Positions 9,109 to 17,709 of a DNA stretch of 64,000 nucleotides are shown here, in pieces. Under the pieces are notes generated by a model. It was not told the DNA's origin, did no database searches, and was given only the letters and a program-made list of their open reading frames with translations. Each line of letters begins with the position of its first letter. Position 1 is the first letter of the stretch. Source of the DNA: Acinetobacter portensis. GTDB taxonomy: Bacteria > Pseudomonadota > Gammaproteobacteria > Pseudomonadales > Moraxellaceae. The stretch covers positions 186,001 to 250,000 of the forward strand of contig NZ_CP096120.1 in assembly GCF_023158935.1 (NCBI RefSeq), given 5' to 3'. The position numbers and the translations under genes are program-made.

Positions 9109-9927
9109 AATGTAAAAACTGCAAGCGTCAGTTTATTGGGGATCATGCTCTTAGTTACCGAGGTTGTCATTCTGGTATAACAAATAAAATACTCCACCTG
9201 ATGGTTAGAGGGGGTGGTATAAGAGATATTGCAGAAACCGAGCGTGTCAGCATAGGTAAGGTTTTACGAACATTAAGTAAATCCACTTATAAAATTCGCC
9301 CTAAGCAAAATTATTATGAATCTATTGAGGTTGATGAGTTTTGGACTTTTGTAGGAAATAAAAAGAATAAACAATGGCTTATTTACGCATACCATAGAGA
9401 AACAGGTGAAATTGTTGCTTATGTTTGGGGTAAACGAGATCTGGCGACAGTCCAACGATTGAAGGCAAAGTTAAAGCAATTAGGTGTTCACTACACCCGA
9501 ATTTCAAGTGATCACTGGGATAGTTTTGTGACTGCCTTTAAAAACTGTAAGCAAAGTATTGGTAAGTTTTTTACTGTAGGTATTGAAGGAAATAATTGTA
9601 AAATAAGGCATCGAATTAGACGTAGTTTTAGGAAAAGTTGTAATTTTTCGAAAAAGCTTGAAAACCATTTTAAAGCCTTCGACTTAACCTTCTTTTATAT
9701 CAATAATGGCTTCATTTAATTTCAGCATACTTTTGGAAACACCACCCATTTATTTTCTCCAGCAATTTATTTTTATTGCTTTTTAGAGGTTAAAACATTT
9801 GTATGTATTTATTGTTGCAAGCGCACTTTAGCCTTTTTTTTGATCATTTTCAAATATATCGCTTATAAAGCCTTTATTTTTAGGTATTTTAGTGCGGTTT
9901 AAAGTGATTTATTTTTTAATGTTTAAT

Positions 9928-9958
9928 AAAAAAGAGTGCACTTAAGGCACTCTTTTTT
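9928..9958 (-). terminator. Terminator of hisF
   Basis: Stem GAGTGC (9934-9939) with GCACTC (9947-9952), flanked by six A and six T, directly downstream of the hisF stop on the minus strand. Confidence 0.85.
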
Positions 9959-9976
9959 ATATTAATAATTTAAATT

Positions 9977-10735
9977 TTACAGACGCATTTCAATACCTTG
10001 TTCTGCAAGATATTTTTTTGCTTCAGGAATGGTATGTTGACCAAAATGGAAGATAGAAGCAGCAAGAACCGCATCTGCACCACCTTTTAAAATACCATCT
10101 GCTAAATGTTGTAAGTTACCTACACCACCAGATGCAATAGTCGGAATAGTGACACGGTCATTAATTTGGCGCATTAACTCAAGGTCATATCCTGCTTTTG
10201 TACCATCGGCATCCATAGAGGTAACAAGTAATTCACCTGCACCAAATTCAGCCATTTTTACAGCCCAATCAATAGCATCAATTCCAGTTTCTTTGCGTCC
10301 GCCATGAGTAAAAATTTCCCACTTATTATCGCCAGTTTTTTTAGCATCAATAGCTACAACAATACATTGTGCACCAAAACGTTGAGATGCTTCTTGAACA
10401 AATTCTGGGTTATAAATAGCAGCAGAGTTAATACTTACTTTGTCTGCACCAGCATTTAGAAGTAAGCGAATATCTTCGACCTTACGAACCCCACCACCAA
10501 CGGTAAGAGGAACGAATACAGATTCAGCCATACGTTCAACTGTTCTGTATGTTGTATCACGACCATTTGAGGTTGCTGTAATGTCTAAAAAGGTAATTTC
10601 ATCTGCACCTTGTTCGTTATAACGACGTGCAACTTCAACTGGATCACCTGCATCACGAATATCTAAAAATTGAACACCTTTAACAACGCGACCATTATCG
10701 ACATCTAGGCAAGGGATAATACGTTTAGCAAGCAT
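9977..10735 (-). CDS. hisF: Imidazole glycerol phosphate synthase, cyclase subunit HisF
   Basis: 252 residues, a (beta/alpha)8 barrel. With HisH it converts PRFAR and ammonia to imidazole glycerol phosphate and AICAR, the fifth step of histidine synthesis, in the cytoplasm. The first catalytic Asp is residue 11 in [12 protein letters not shown], and the second is in [10 protein letters not shown]. Phosphate-binding loops [11 protein letters not shown] and [12 protein letters not shown] are present. The ATG at 10735 is preceded by GGAA; an in-frame TTG at 10747 overlaps that site. The gene is separate from its partner hisH (15468-16085), with thrB, transporter and other genes between. Confidence 0.97.
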   Translation of the reverse strand: MLAKRIIPCLDVDNGRVVKGVQFLDIRDAGDPVEVARRYNEQGADEITFLDITATSNGRDTTYRTVERMAESVFVPLTVGGGVRKVEDIRLLLNAGADKVSINSAAIYNPEFVQEASQRFGAQCIVVAIDAKKTGDNKWEIFTHGGRKETGIDAIDWAVKMAEFGAGELLVTSMDADGTKAGYDLELMRQINDRVTIPTIASGGVGNLQHLADGILKGGADAVLAASIFHFGQHTIPEAKKYLAEQGIEMRL

Positions 10736-10849
10736 AATTTTTTCCAATAATTACAGCATATTACGAAACAGACCTACGGTTGGTGCTACACCTTGGTAGA
10801 TGGACAATGTATTCTATCAAAAATATGTAAGTTTTTTCGCAGGTTTTCT

Positions 10850-11800
10850 ATGTCGGTTTATACCACTTTGACTTTAACGGAAGTTCAGGACTTCTCTTCA
10901 CCTTATGGATTAGAGGTGATTGATCTGATTCCAATTCAAGGAGGTATTCAAAATACAAACTATTTTTTAGTCACAAAAGATGGATCTCAGTTTGTACTCA
11001 CAGTGTTTGAAGAAATGGATGAACATGGCGCAGGTGAACTTGTGCCTGTACTTGAGCATTTAGGAAAAGCAGGTTTAGCTGTGCCTGTTCCTTTAAATCA
11101 CTCAGGAAAGTCTATTCATAGCCTTAAGAATAAACCTGCACAAATTGCTCCACGTATGATGGGAGAACATCCCATGCCATCGACCATTGAGCAAGTAAAA
11201 CAAATTGCAATTGCACAAGCAAAAATGCATGTTGCTTTAAAAGATTTTCCTTTAGAGCGTGCAGAATATAGAGATCAGGCTTATTGGGCAAAGGTAACGC
11301 AAGAGCTAAAACCAAATTTAGATGTTGCCGATAAAATATTATTGGGCGAATTATTAGGTTTATATGAAGCGTTAACAGCAGCTTATCCAAACCGTCCAAA
11401 AGGTTTTATTCATTCAGATTTATTCCGTGATAACACCTTATTTGAAGGCGACCAACTTAAAGGTATTTTAGATTTCTATGAACTCAATAAAGATGAATTG
11501 TTATTTGATATAGCAATTACTTTAAATGATTTCTGTACAGAATATCCTGATGTGCATTTAAACGAAGATAAAGCAGTTGCGTTCCTAACAGCTTATGAAA
11601 CAGTTCGCCCTTTAACTGAAGATGAACGTGCTTGTCTTGAAATATATTTGGCAATGGCAGCAGGTCGTTTTTGGATGATGCGTTTGCAAGTGGCACAAAA
11701 AAATGCTGCTGAAGGACGTACAGGTGATGATATTTTGCAAAAAAATCCTTTAGAAATGCGTAATATGCTAATCGAAAGATTGAAGTTTGTTACAGCTTAA
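10850..11800 (+). CDS. thrB: Homoserine kinase, type II (APH-like)
   Basis: 316 residues from the ATG at 10850 (ribosome site CGCAGG at about 10838), the standard length of the pseudomonad-type ThrB. It phosphorylates homoserine in threonine synthesis. The fold is that of aminoglycoside phosphotransferases, not the GHMP family used by enteric ThrB. The N-lobe has IQGGIQNTNYFLVT and FVLTVFE. The catalytic motif is FIHSDLFRDNTLF, with Asp and Asn, and the metal-binding motif is GILDFYE. An in-frame start at 10793 would add 19 residues with no support. Divergent from hisF, so the 114-bp gap should carry both promoters. Confidence 0.93.
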   Translation: MSVYTTLTLTEVQDFSSPYGLEVIDLIPIQGGIQNTNYFLVTKDGSQFVLTVFEEMDEHGAGELVPVLEHLGKAGLAVPVPLNHSGKSIHSLKNKPAQIAPRMMGEHPMPSTIEQVKQIAIAQAKMHVALKDFPLERAEYRDQAYWAKVTQELKPNLDVADKILLGELLGLYEALTAAYPNRPKGFIHSDLFRDNTLFEGDQLKGILDFYELNKDELLFDIAITLNDFCTEYPDVHLNEDKAVAFLTAYETVRPLTEDERACLEIYLAMAAGRFWMMRLQVAQKNAAEGRTGDDILQKNPLEMRNMLIERLKFVTA

Positions 11801-11814
11801 AAGGAAAAGTAAAA

Positions 11815-12444
11815 ATGCGCGATCAAGGTCGATTAGTTGAATGGTTTGATGATAAAGGTTATGGATTTATTCAACCAAATGATTCAAATAAAGGTCGTGT
11901 GTTTTTACACATAAAAGATTTTGCACGGCAAGGCCCACGTCCAATCGTGGGTTGTGCATTAGATTATCAAGTTATTTTAGATGAAAAAGGGCGTTATAAA
12001 GCGCAAAAAGTTGTGTATTTAAAAGCAGCTCAAACGGTTAAATCAAAAAAATCATTATCTGCATCTAATGTCGTAAAAATGAATAAAAAGATGCAACCAA
12101 TGCAAATTCTATGTATCGCATATATTTTGTTATTGGCTTTGTTAACCTTAACAGGTCTTTTGGCTGGACTTTACTTATTATTTATTAGTTTAATGAACGT
12201 AGCGACTTATTGGTTTTATATGCAGGACAAAGAAGCAGCACAGTTAAATAAACAACGTATTCCTGAAAATTCATTGCACATTTTAGCTTTTTTAGGTGGT
12301 TGGCCAGCAGCATGGCTTGCTCAACAACGCCTGAGACATAAAACACAAAAACAACCATTTAGAACGATTTATTTTTGTACTATAGCATTTAACATTCTTT
12401 TAATTTTATGGTTGGTCTCACCTTTAAATAGCCTTTCTATTTAA
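11815..12444 (+). CDS. Cold-shock-domain protein fused to a DUF1294 membrane domain
   Basis: 209 residues. Residues 1-70 form a cold-shock domain with RNP1-like KGYGFIQP and RNP2-like VFLHI, so it should bind single-stranded nucleic acid. After a basic linker (KSKKSLSASNVVKMNKKM) come about four hydrophobic segments typical of DUF1294, including LHILAFLGGWPAAWLAQQ and RHKTQKQPFRTIY, the conserved family block. The domain pair is widespread in proteobacteria, but its function is not established. The gene starts 14 bp after thrB and is probably co-transcribed with it. A membrane-tethered RNA-binding role is an inference. Confidence 0.85.
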   Translation: MRDQGRLVEWFDDKGYGFIQPNDSNKGRVFLHIKDFARQGPRPIVGCALDYQVILDEKGRYKAQKVVYLKAAQTVKSKKSLSASNVVKMNKKMQPMQILCIAYILLLALLTLTGLLAGLYLLFISLMNVATYWFYMQDKEAAQLNKQRIPENSLHILAFLGGWPAAWLAQQRLRHKTQKQPFRTIYFCTIAFNILLILWLVSPLNSLSI

Positions 12445-12471
12445 TGAGGCCTAATTTTTAGAGGGTATAAA

Positions 12472-12867
12472 ATGACTTATTCAATAGATAAAGATTCAAA
12501 CCGTACACTCACTATTGCTTTATATATTCTTTACATTGTCGCGATTTTTTCGGCTGGTATTTTGGCAATTGTTGCTTTAATTATTAATTATATTAAGCGT
12601 GATGCAGTTAAAGGCTCGATTTTTGAAAGTCATTTCACATGGCAAATTCGTAGTTTTTGGTGGTATTTGATTTGGAATATTATCGCTTTCATTCCATTTA
12701 TATTTTTATTTTTTACGGGTGAAAACCCGAATGCATTTGTAGGTGTTGCGTTTGGTGCATCTGCTTTTTGTGTTTCTATTATTGTACTTGCATGGATTTG
12801 GATTGTTTATCGTGCAATTCTTGGCTTAATTCGTGTAAACGATAATAAGCCAATGTATCAATCTTAA
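12472..12867 (+). CDS. Small multi-pass membrane protein (COG3671/DUF4870-like)
   Basis: 131 residues with three hydrophobic segments: about 16-45, 65-85 and 95-118. The pattern RDAVKGSIFESHFTWQIRSFWW between the first two is typical of the small DUF4870-like family, in which a histidine-containing loop precedes a Trp-rich helix. Function unknown. It lies 27 bp after the cold-shock/DUF1294 gene and has GAGGG upstream of the ATG, so it likely ends the thrB transcription unit. A shared terminator follows. Confidence 0.7.
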   Translation: MTYSIDKDSNRTLTIALYILYIVAIFSAGILAIVALIINYIKRDAVKGSIFESHFTWQIRSFWWYLIWNIIAFIPFIFLFFTGENPNAFVGVAFGASAFCVSIIVLAWIWIVYRAILGLIRVNDNKPMYQS

Positions 12868-12884
12868 ATTTCAAATTTATGCGT

Positions 12885-12912
12885 AAAAAAGAGCTTAATT
12901 AAGCTCTTTTTT
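12885..12912. terminator. Bidirectional terminator
   Basis: Perfect 12-bp arms AAAAAAGAGCTT and AAGCTCTTTTTT with loop AATT, between two convergent genes. Confidence 0.9.
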
Positions 12913-12917
12913 TGTAT

Positions 12918-13817
12918 TTATTTTTTAAGTTTTTTCTTTAAAAAGTCAGGTTTTAATTCACTTAATACAACACCTAATACCACTAATGTACCTCCAATAA
13001 GCGCAAGAAATGGAAGTCTTTCACCTGCAATTCGACCAATAAACGCTGCCCAAACAGGTTCGCCTGCATAAATAATTGCAGCTTGAGATGAATCTACAGA
13101 TTGTTGCGCCCAATTCATAACAAGTTGAATACATGCACTTGCACATCCTAAGCCAACTAAAATAACAACAAGCATCCAATTAAAAGCAGGTAAACCACTC
13201 TCACCTAAAATTGGACTGATAATAAAGCAGAATAAAGATGCAAAAATGAGCTGTAAAACGGTCACTCGTCTAACATTTACTTTTCCTGCGAAATATCCAA
13301 TAAAAATAATTTCTAGCGCAATTGCTATAGAGCCGATAATCGTAATAATTTGCCCGAAATGTAGCTGAATTTGTCCAAAACCATTTCCTGTTAAGAAAAC
13401 TAATCCGACAAAGGCAAATAGACAGCCAATCCATGTCATTAAATATGGTTTTTTACGAAAGATGAGCCACATAAAAATAGGAACTAAGGGAACATATAAC
13501 GCTGTAAGAAAGGCAGATTCACTGCTACTAATGGTTTGTAAGCCAATCGTTTGAGTGCCATAACCAATTGCAATAACAGCACCAATGACAGCACCTGCAA
13601 ATACTTCATGGCTATTGAAATCTTTTAGATATTTCCAAGAAAGTAGGCTTACCGCAATTGCTGCCGCAGCAAAGCGAAGCGCCACAAACATAATGGGGCT
13701 ACTAAAATTTAAACCGTACTGAACAGTAATAAAACTTCCACCCCAAATGAACGTAATCAAAATGAGTGAAAGTTGTGGTGCTTTAGATTTAATCCAAGCC
13801 GGTGATAGTGAAGCCAT
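12918..13817 (-). CDS. DMT-superfamily (EamA) exporter
   Basis: 299 residues with ten hydrophobic segments in two repeated halves of five, as in EamA transporters of the inner membrane. The first half opens with LSLILITFIWGGSFITVQYG, and the second contains the usual EPVWAAF motif (AGEPVWAAFIGRI). Substrates in this family are metabolites or amino acids and cannot be predicted here. The start is the ATG at 13817. It lies downstream of hisA on the same strand but is separated from it by a strong terminator, so it is likely transcribed on its own. Confidence 0.87.
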   Translation of the reverse strand: MASLSPAWIKSKAPQLSLILITFIWGGSFITVQYGLNFSSPIMFVALRFAAAAIAVSLLSWKYLKDFNSHEVFAGAVIGAVIAIGYGTQTIGLQTISSSESAFLTALYVPLVPIFMWLIFRKKPYLMTWIGCLFAFVGLVFLTGNGFGQIQLHFGQIITIIGSIAIALEIIFIGYFAGKVNVRRVTVLQLIFASLFCFIISPILGESGLPAFNWMLVVILVGLGCASACIQLVMNWAQQSVDSSQAAIIYAGEPVWAAFIGRIAGERLPFLALIGGTLVVLGVVLSELKPDFLKKKLKK

Positions 13818-13852
13818 GAAATTAGGTAAAAATCTTATAATTGATGAAATTA

Positions 13853-13880
13853 AAAAAAGAGGTCAAAAGACCTCTTTTTT
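13853..13880 (-). terminator. Terminator of hisA
   Basis: 12-bp arms AAAAAAGAGGTC and GACCTCTTTTTT with loop AAAA, immediately downstream of hisA on the minus strand. Confidence 0.9.
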
Positions 13881-13894
13881 ATAAAAAGGGTTAA

Positions 13895-14620
13895 TTACAC
13901 TTGATCTAAAAGTGCTTGTGCTTCACGAAGATTTAGCGTGTTTTCGTAAATTGCACGACCTGTAATTGCACCTAAAATGCCAGGTTGACCTTTCAAGTTA
14001 CGAACATCATCTAGGTTTGTTACGCCACCAGAAGCAATTACTGGTAAACCTGAATATGTAGCGAGATTTACAGTTTGTTCAATGTTAACACCTTGCATCA
14101 TGCCATCACGTGCAATATCTGTATAAACAATGCTAGAAACGCCAGCATCTGCAAAGCGTTTAGCTAAGTCTGTTGCTTTAACATCGGTTACATTTGCCCA
14201 GCCGTCAGTTGCAACCATGCCATTCATTGCATCAATACCAACAATGATATGACCTGCGAATTTTTTACATGCTTCTTCAACAAATGATGGGTCTTGAACC
14301 GCTTTCGTGCCAATAATCACATAAGATACACCAGCATCTAAATAATGCTCGATTGTTTCTAAAGAACGAATACCACCGCCAATTTGAATTGGAAGTTCAG
14401 GTTGAGCTTTACAAATTGCTTCAACAACAGGCTTATGAATAGGCGTACCTGCGAAAGCACCGTTCAGGTCAACTAAATGCAAGCGACGTGCGCCTTCATT
14501 TACCCAATGCTGTGCAGTTGCTACTGGATTATCAGAAAATACAGTATCGTCTTCCATACGACCTTGTTTTAAACGGACACATTTGCCATCTTTCAGGTCA
14601 ATTGCAGGAATGATTAGCAT
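13895..14620 (-). CDS. hisA: ProFAR isomerase HisA
   Basis: 241 residues, a (beta/alpha)8 barrel related to HisF. It isomerises ProFAR to PRFAR, the step before HisF/HisH. The catalytic Asp is residue 8 in [16 protein letters not shown], and the second acidic residue is in [11 protein letters not shown]. Phosphate loops [13 protein letters not shown] and [12 protein letters not shown] are present. The start is the ATG at 14620, since GGAG lies about 8 bp upstream; the in-frame TTG at 14638 precedes that site. It is close to the 3'-5' exonuclease gene upstream but has its own terminator. Confidence 0.97.
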   Translation of the reverse strand: MLIIPAIDLKDGKCVRLKQGRMEDDTVFSDNPVATAQHWVNEGARRLHLVDLNGAFAGTPIHKPVVEAICKAQPELPIQIGGGIRSLETIEHYLDAGVSYVIIGTKAVQDPSFVEEACKKFAGHIIVGIDAMNGMVATDGWANVTDVKATDLAKRFADAGVSSIVYTDIARDGMMQGVNIEQTVNLATYSGLPVIASGGVTNLDDVRNLKGQPGILGAITGRAIYENTLNLREAQALLDQV

Positions 14621-14687
14621 GCTTTCGCTCCAAGCCAAATCTTGATGAATTTAATGGTGACAATCTTAACAAAGTATTGGCAATTCT

Positions 14688-15362
14688 CTAAGCATCTGAT
14701 GATGGTTTTATTTTAATCGGGCGTATTCGGAGCTTTAAACTCGTATTTGGAATGTCTTTTGGTAATAAACCTAAACGTAAAAGTTCTTCAAATACTAAAA
14801 CTGCACCGTAAGCATCTGCTGCTGCATAAGAAATTTGTTGTGGGCTTAATTCTTTTCTTGCCCAATTTGAGGTGCTTATTTTTTTAGATTTTTGAAAATG
14901 TAGGTTAAATAGTATCGCAATTGCATTTTTTAGCCCGACTTGATTTTTATATCCAAATGAAGAAAAGCATTTAGATAATTCAATAACGCTATTGAGTTCT
15001 ATTCCTTTTTTTCTAAATAGATGAGCATCATTTTTTAATCCAAAACCCACTTTAATTTGGTCACGACTGCTAAAAATAGGCGCTAAAAATTCTAAAATTT
15101 CATTATTTACTTGGAATAAATAGGCTTTTTCTAATGTGGCTAATTGAATAAGGTGAGGGCCTGTTTGAGTTTCACCTTTGTTAAAAGTGGGTTTAGATTC
15201 TGAATCGAAGCCGAATAATGCGGTGCTATAAAGTTCTTCTTGTAATGCTAAACATTGATCGAGTGTTTTTAGCACAATAATTTGATTTGACGATAAGTTT
15301 TTAAATAAAGGAAGCTTTGAAATTTCTTCTTTTGATAATAAAGCAGGTTGTTGCACTTCCAT
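14688..15362 (-). CDS. 3'-5' exonuclease domain protein (RNase D-like fold)
   Basis: 224 residues. The DEDDy-type exonuclease fold is shown by Asp53 and Glu55 in LFGFDSESKP (Exo I), Asp in GFGLKNDAHLF (Exo II) and YAAADAYGAVLVFEEL (Exo III, with Tyr and Asp). It trims 3' ends of nucleic acid. There is no HRDC domain, so it is not a full RNase D, and it is closer to the small stand-alone DnaQ-like exonucleases. It lies between hisH and hisA on the same strand. Acinetobacter his genes are often interleaved with unrelated genes, and I infer no histidine role. Confidence 0.8.
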   Translation of the reverse strand: MEVQQPALLSKEEISKLPLFKNLSSNQIIVLKTLDQCLALQEELYSTALFGFDSESKPTFNKGETQTGPHLIQLATLEKAYLFQVNNEILEFLAPIFSSRDQIKVGFGLKNDAHLFRKKGIELNSVIELSKCFSSFGYKNQVGLKNAIAILFNLHFQKSKKISTSNWARKELSPQQISYAAADAYGAVLVFEELLRLGLLPKDIPNTSLKLRIRPIKIKPSSDA

Positions 15363-15425
15363 ATAATTTCAAATTTAAATCAATAATTTTTGAGATTAAA
15401 AGATTTTGAATGTTTAAGCAAAAAT

Positions 15426-15450
15426 AAAGCCCACCGAAGTGAGCTTTTTT
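15426..15450 (-). terminator. Terminator of hisBH
   Basis: Arms AAAGCCCAC (15426-15434) and GTGAGCTTT (15439-15447) with a CGAA loop. It lies downstream of the hisH stop and runs into T-rich sequence on the minus strand. Confidence 0.75.
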
Positions 15451-15467
15451 GAATTCTTTCGAAAAAA

Positions 15468-16085
15468 TTAGATTTTCCATTCCACAAAGTTTTTCAACAG
15501 TTGTAAACCTGCTGTATGACTTTTTTCAGGGTGGAATTGCGTTGCAAACAAGTTTTCTTTATGAATAGCAGTGCAGAACTCAAGACCATAATCGCATGTT
15601 GCAGCAACAATAGATGTATCTTGTAGTTCTACATAGAAACTATGTACAAAGTAAAAACGCGCATCTTGCTCAATGTCTTTCCACATAGGGTGGCTTGGGT
15701 CAGCTTGATGAACTTGGTTCCAACCCATATGCGGTACTTTTAAACCATCAACATCGGGGAAGCGTTTTACTGCACCTTCAAAAATACCGAGTGCATCTGC
15801 ACCGCCATTTTCTTCAGAATATTGCATTAACGCTTGCATACCTACGCAAATTGCTAATACAGGCTTATTGAATACTGCATTGCGTACAACTTCATCAATA
15901 CCAGCTTCATGCATACCTTGCATACAGTCACGCATTGCACCCACACCAGGGAAAACAATTTTGTCTGCTTGTGCAATTAACTTTGGATCATTTGTCACAT
16001 CAACAGTTGCGCCAACATGTTCTAATGCTTTTGCTGCTGAGTGAAGATTCCCCATGCCATAATCAAGAAGGGCAATACGGGTCAT
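15468..16085 (-). CDS. hisH: Imidazole glycerol phosphate synthase, glutamine amidotransferase subunit HisH
   Basis: 205 residues, a class I glutamine amidotransferase that feeds ammonia to HisF. The nucleophile is Cys80 in [12 protein letters not shown], and the His and Glu of the triad are in [10 protein letters not shown]. The N-terminal block [13 protein letters not shown] and the FPGVGA oxyanion region are typical. Its ATG overlaps the hisB stop by one base (TAATG), so the two are translationally coupled. The partner hisF is encoded about 5 kb away on the same strand. Confidence 0.97.
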   Translation of the reverse strand: MTRIALLDYGMGNLHSAAKALEHVGATVDVTNDPKLIAQADKIVFPGVGAMRDCMQGMHEAGIDEVVRNAVFNKPVLAICVGMQALMQYSEENGGADALGIFEGAVKRFPDVDGLKVPHMGWNQVHQADPSHPMWKDIEQDARFYFVHSFYVELQDTSIVAATCDYGLEFCTAIHKENLFATQFHPEKSHTAGLQLLKNFVEWKI

Positions 16086-16678
16086 TACAAAGTACCTTTA
16101 GTTGAAGCAACAGTGTTTTCAGCACGTGGATCTACTTCACATGCCATACGAAGTGCGCGAGCAAATGCTTTAAATACGCTTTCGATTTGGTGATGGCTGT
16201 TTTTGCCTTTTAAATTGTCGATGTGAACAGTCATTAAAGAGTGGTTCACAAAGCCAATAAAGAATTCAGAGAATAAATCTACGTCGAAAGTACCAATACG
16301 TGCACGTGTAAATGGAACATCCATCCATAAACCCGGACGACCTGATAAATCTACAACAACACGACTTAAAGCTTCATCAAGTGGCGCATAAAAATGACCG
16401 TAGCGTTTCAGGCCTTTTTTGTCGCCTAACGCTTGTGCAAATGCTTGACCAAGTGTGATACCACAGTCTTCTACAGTGTGATGATCATCAATTTCAAGAT
16501 CGCCATCACAATGAATATCGATATCAAATAAGCCATGTCGCTTGATTTGATCGATCATATGATCTAAAAAGGGAACACCTGTATTGAGGGTGCCTTGACC
16601 CGTACCATCAAGATTTACACGAACACGAATTTTAGTTTCGTTAGTATTTCTTACTACTTCACTGATACGTTGCGTCAT
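16085..16678 (-). CDS. hisB: Imidazoleglycerol-phosphate dehydratase HisB (monofunctional)
   Basis: 197 residues. It dehydrates imidazole glycerol phosphate to imidazole acetol phosphate. The metal-binding His motifs are visible: [35 protein letters not shown] and [19 protein letters not shown]. There is no N-terminal phosphatase domain, unlike the bifunctional enteric HisB. The start is the ATG at 16678 ([17 protein letters not shown]), with GAGG about 10 bp upstream; an in-frame extension to 16774 would overlap the divergent gene and has no family support. Confidence 0.97.
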   Translation of the reverse strand: MTQRISEVVRNTNETKIRVRVNLDGTGQGTLNTGVPFLDHMIDQIKRHGLFDIDIHCDGDLEIDDHHTVEDCGITLGQAFAQALGDKKGLKRYGHFYAPLDEALSRVVVDLSGRPGLWMDVPFTRARIGTFDVDLFSEFFIGFVNHSLMTVHIDNLKGKNSHHQIESVFKAFARALRMACEVDPRAENTVASTKGTL

Positions 16679-16773
16679 AAACACGTTCCTCAAAAAACGT
16701 TGAAATGATTGATATAAAATGTTTTTAGCGGTAACTAAATACCGCATATTAGATTGCTCAGGAGGGTTAATCA

Positions 16774-17151
16774 ATGCCTATTAACGTACATGCCAAAACT
16801 TCTATCGAAAATGATGAAGTCCGTACTCAGCTTGAGCGACTGTATGACACTAGCCCAGAGTTTGCAGATGGGAAAGATGCGACAGCACAACTTGAACAAA
16901 ACTTGCAACAGTATACCTTACTTTACATCGCAGAATTTAATACAAAAATTATTGGAGCGGTTTGGTGTACAGGACAGGCTGAAACTCGAACAATTGAAAA
17001 TATTGTTATTCATTCTGCAAACCGAGGTCGTGGTGTAGCAGAAAGATTGGTAAGCGAAGTGTGCAGAATGGAAGAAGAGAAAGGTGTGACCACTTTTATT
17101 CCGGGATGTGGTGCAATTCGTCGTTGCTTAGAAGGCTTAAATAAGCTTTAA
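16774..17151 (+). CDS. PanZ-like GNAT-fold protein (acetyl-CoA sensor family)
   Basis: 125 residues. The acetyl-CoA loop of the GNAT fold is [17 protein letters not shown], preceded by the beta strand IENIVIH. The small size, and the way the fold ends with [21 protein letters not shown], resemble the PanZ/PanM group. In enterics that group promotes self-cleavage of aspartate decarboxylase PanD and senses acetyl-CoA. The start ATG has an ideal AGGAGG 9 bp upstream. It is divergent from hisB with about 95 bp between. A plain acetyltransferase is the alternative. Confidence 0.6.
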   Translation: MPINVHAKTSIENDEVRTQLERLYDTSPEFADGKDATAQLEQNLQQYTLLYIAEFNTKIIGAVWCTGQAETRTIENIVIHSANRGRGVAERLVSEVCRMEEEKGVTTFIPGCGAIRRCLEGLNKL

Positions 17152-17298
17152 AGCACGAGTTTATGACTCAATAATTGTTTGTAAAACAAGCTAAATTCCA
17201 ATTATTACGTTAAATATGATTTAAAAGTGAACATTTGATTCAATGTCAGAGAAAGTATCTTGACGTGCTCACCGAGAAACTGTTTAATGTGCGTCATC

Positions 17299-17374
17299 GG
17301 CGTGATAGCTCAGTAGGTAGAGCAACGGATTGAAAATCCGTGTGTCCCCAGTTCGATCCTGGGTCTCGCCACCA
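17299..17374 (+). tRNA. tRNA-Phe(GAA), first copy
   Basis: 76 nt including CCA, with anticodon GAA in TTGAAAA. The D-stem, anticodon stem (ACGGA/TCCGT) and T-stem (CCCAG/CTGGG) are paired. The acceptor arms GGCGTGA and TCTCGCC pair except for a T-T mismatch at position 5-68. Confidence 0.96.
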
Positions 17375-17400
17375 TATTCAAACGTGAAAACGTTTTAAAA

Positions 17401-17430
17401 AATCTCTAACAATTGTTGGAGATTTTTTTT
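17401..17430 (+). terminator. Terminator after tRNA-Phe copy 1
   Basis: A continuous palindrome with 12-bp arms, AATCTCTAACAA and TTGTTGGAGATT (one T-G pair), followed by a run of T. Confidence 0.8.
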
Positions 17431-17511
17431 GTGCAAAAAAAAAGCATTCAAATAAAAAAGTTAGGAATTATATTGACTATTATCTCGAGATACGGCTTAA
17501 TACACCGCATC

Positions 17512-17587
17512 GGCGTGATAGCTCAGTAGGTAGAGCAACGGATTGAAAATCCGTGTGTCCCCAGTTCGATCCTGGGTCTCGCCACCA
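17512..17587 (+). tRNA. tRNA-Phe(GAA), second copy
   Basis: Base-for-base identical to the copy at 17299-17374, including the T-T mismatch at position 5-68. A few flanking bases on both sides also match (CATC before, ATATTCAAA after), which points to a tandem duplication. Confidence 0.96.
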
Positions 17588-17594
17588 TATTCAA

Positions 17595-17623
17595 AAAACC
17601 CCAAACATTGTTTGGGGTTTTTT
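17595..17623 (+). terminator. Terminator after tRNA-Phe copy 2
   Basis: Arms AAAACCCCAAAC and GTTTGGGGTTTT with loop ATT, followed by T. Confidence 0.9.
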
Positions 17624-17709
17624 ATTGCTTAAAATTTATATCAAGCATTGTTTTGCCGTGAAAAGTTGCTAAATTAAAATTTCAAATAACATGAATATTT
17701 AAATTAAAA

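Larger units (their letters stand above)
8145..9719 (+). pseudogene. IS1-family transposase interrupted by an IS insertion
   Basis: The first 31 codons (8145-8237) encode MQITLEIKCPTCRSDSIKKN..., the zinc-finger N-terminus of an InsA-like protein with CPTC. The frame continues after the inserted element as CKNCKRQFIGDH, restoring the second Cys pair. It then runs through a helix-turn-helix (IRDIAETERVSIGKVLRTL) and the catalytic part, with Asp in EVDEFWTFVG and Asp in SSDHWDSF, to the stop at 9719. Removing 8239-9108 and one AAT restores one unbroken frame of 233 residues, about the size of the IS1 InsAB' fusion. No frameshift would be needed to make the fusion. The copy is inactive as it stands, although a 172-residue fragment from 9201 remains open. 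Confidence 0.85.
8086..9746 (+). mobile_element. IS1-family element, interrupted by an IS5-family element
   Basis: The ends are inverted repeats of about 25 bp, GGTGGTGTTTCAAAAAGTAT... at 8086 and its complement ending at 9746, differing at one position. Without the inserted element it would be about 788 bp, close to the usual IS1 size of about 770 bp. Its gene is the transposase at 8145-9719. The 8-9 bp on each side (AAGAATTTA on the left, CATTTATTT on the right) do not match, so no target duplication is evident. Either it has decayed or one flank was rearranged. Confidence 0.85.

Noticed and set aside
8086..9760. Target duplication of the IS1-family element
   Set aside because: The bases outside the repeats (AAGAATTTA and CATTTATTT) do not match at 8 or 9 bp. 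A CCCATTT occurs on both sides but is not adjacent to the left end, so it is chance.
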